A stretch of DNA of 64,000 bases, taken from Megamerina dolium (lineage: Eukaryota > Arthropoda > Insecta > Diptera > Megamerinidae). Both the position numbers and the translations under genes were made by a program. Below are positions 63,479 to 64,000 of this stretch, piece by piece. The notes under the pieces were generated by a model. It saw nothing but the letters and a program-made list of their open reading frames with translations. It was not told where the DNA came from and did no database searches. Numbering within the stretch: the first letter of the stretch is position 1; each line of letters begins with the position of its first letter. The stretch spans positions 52,807,429 through 52,871,428 of the forward strand of contig OY978525.1 of NCBI GenBank assembly GCA_963854835.1, written 5' to 3'.

Positions 63479-64000
63479 AAAAATCGTGAAAATTACAATT
63501 GTGGCCGAAATATATTGTTTTGAAGGGGCTTGAACAAGTAAATTCAAAATCCATTATTTTCACTAAAAATCGTGAAAAATACAGATTGTGGCCGAAATAT
63601 ATTGTTTAGAAGGGGCTTGAACAAGTAAATCTAAAATCCATTATTTTCATTAAAAAATCGAGAAAAATACAGATTGTGGCCGAAATATATTGTTTTGAAT
63701 GGGCTTGAACAAGTAAATTCAAAACATATTATTTCTTCTAAAAACCGTGAAAAATAGAGATTGTGGCCGAAATATATTGTTTTGAATGGGCTTGAACAAG
63801 TAAATTCAAAACATATTATTTCTTCTAAAAACCGTGAAAAATACAGATTGTGGCCGAAATATATTGTTTTGAAGGGGCTTGAACAAGTAAATTCAAAATC
63901 CATTATTTTTTCTAAAAATCCTGAAAAATACAATCGTGACCGAAATATATTGTTTTGAAGAGGCTTGAACAAGTAAATGCAAAATCCATTATTTTCATTC

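Larger units (their letters stand above)
37720..64000. repeat. Satellite array, right arm (same 87-bp family)
   Basis: Continuation of the same satellite in the same orientation and, apart from a 10-bp slip at 37738-37758, the same phase as the left arm. The array runs off the end of the window. 37.7-49.3 kb shares variant types and whole blocks with the left arm. About 49.3-57.3 kb uses another mix: GTAGCCGAAATATACTG, AACAAGGAAATTCAAATTCC and AACAAGTAAAATCTAAACAC. 57.3-64 kb returns to a mixed composition. No gene or unique spacer was seen in it. Confidence 0.97.

Noticed and set aside
1..64000. Iteron-type replication origin or bacterial repeat region
   Set aside because: The scale, monomer length and a eukaryotic LTR retrotransposon with an initiator tRNA-Met primer site rule out a plasmid or bacterial setting.

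Overview
The window is almost entirely one long AT-rich satellite array. A single Ty1/copia-family LTR retrotransposon sits in it at 33152-37719. I found no host gene, rRNA, tRNA or CRISPR array. The satellite is built on a monomer of about 87 bp (observed 79-88 bp, about 29% G+C in the canonical form). At this period the 59.4 kb of satellite holds roughly 680 monomers, all head-to-tail in one orientation. The copia-type element, the primer site matching an internal part of initiator tRNA-Met (as in Drosophila copia) and the satellite itself point to a eukaryotic, probably insect, heterochromatic or pericentromeric region. Species cannot be told from the sequence, and I do not recognise the monomer as a named satellite.

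Layout. Positions 1-33151 are satellite with several monomer variants arranged as higher-order repeats. The array opens with a clean 426-bp five-monomer unit in tandem (1-852). Larger blocks of 0.6-2 kb recur later at fixed offsets (4525, 4505/4499, 13673, 15684 and 18718 bp). At 33147-33151 the element interrupts a monomer, with a GTTTT target duplication on both sides (33147-33151 and 37720-37724). It has 185-bp LTRs that differ at two positions, a primer binding site, a gag-pol reading frame and a polypurine tract. Positions 37720-64000 are satellite again: 37.7-49.3 kb resembles the left arm, about 49.3-57.3 kb has a different monomer mix, and 57.3-64 kb contains a 2-kb block repeated 3720 bp downstream.

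The element. Gag, protease, integrase, reverse transcriptase and RNase H are all in one frame (33493-37413) with recognisable catalytic motifs. A single in-frame TAA at 33865-33867 splits the N-terminal Gag from the rest, so this copy is probably not autonomous unless the stop is read through or is an assembly error. Two AT-hook-like GRPR motifs lie between integrase and reverse transcriptase, which may matter for an element found in AT-rich satellite.

The many open frames across the satellite, on both strands, arise because 87 bp is exactly 29 codons and the monomer lacks stops in some frames. They are not treated as genes.
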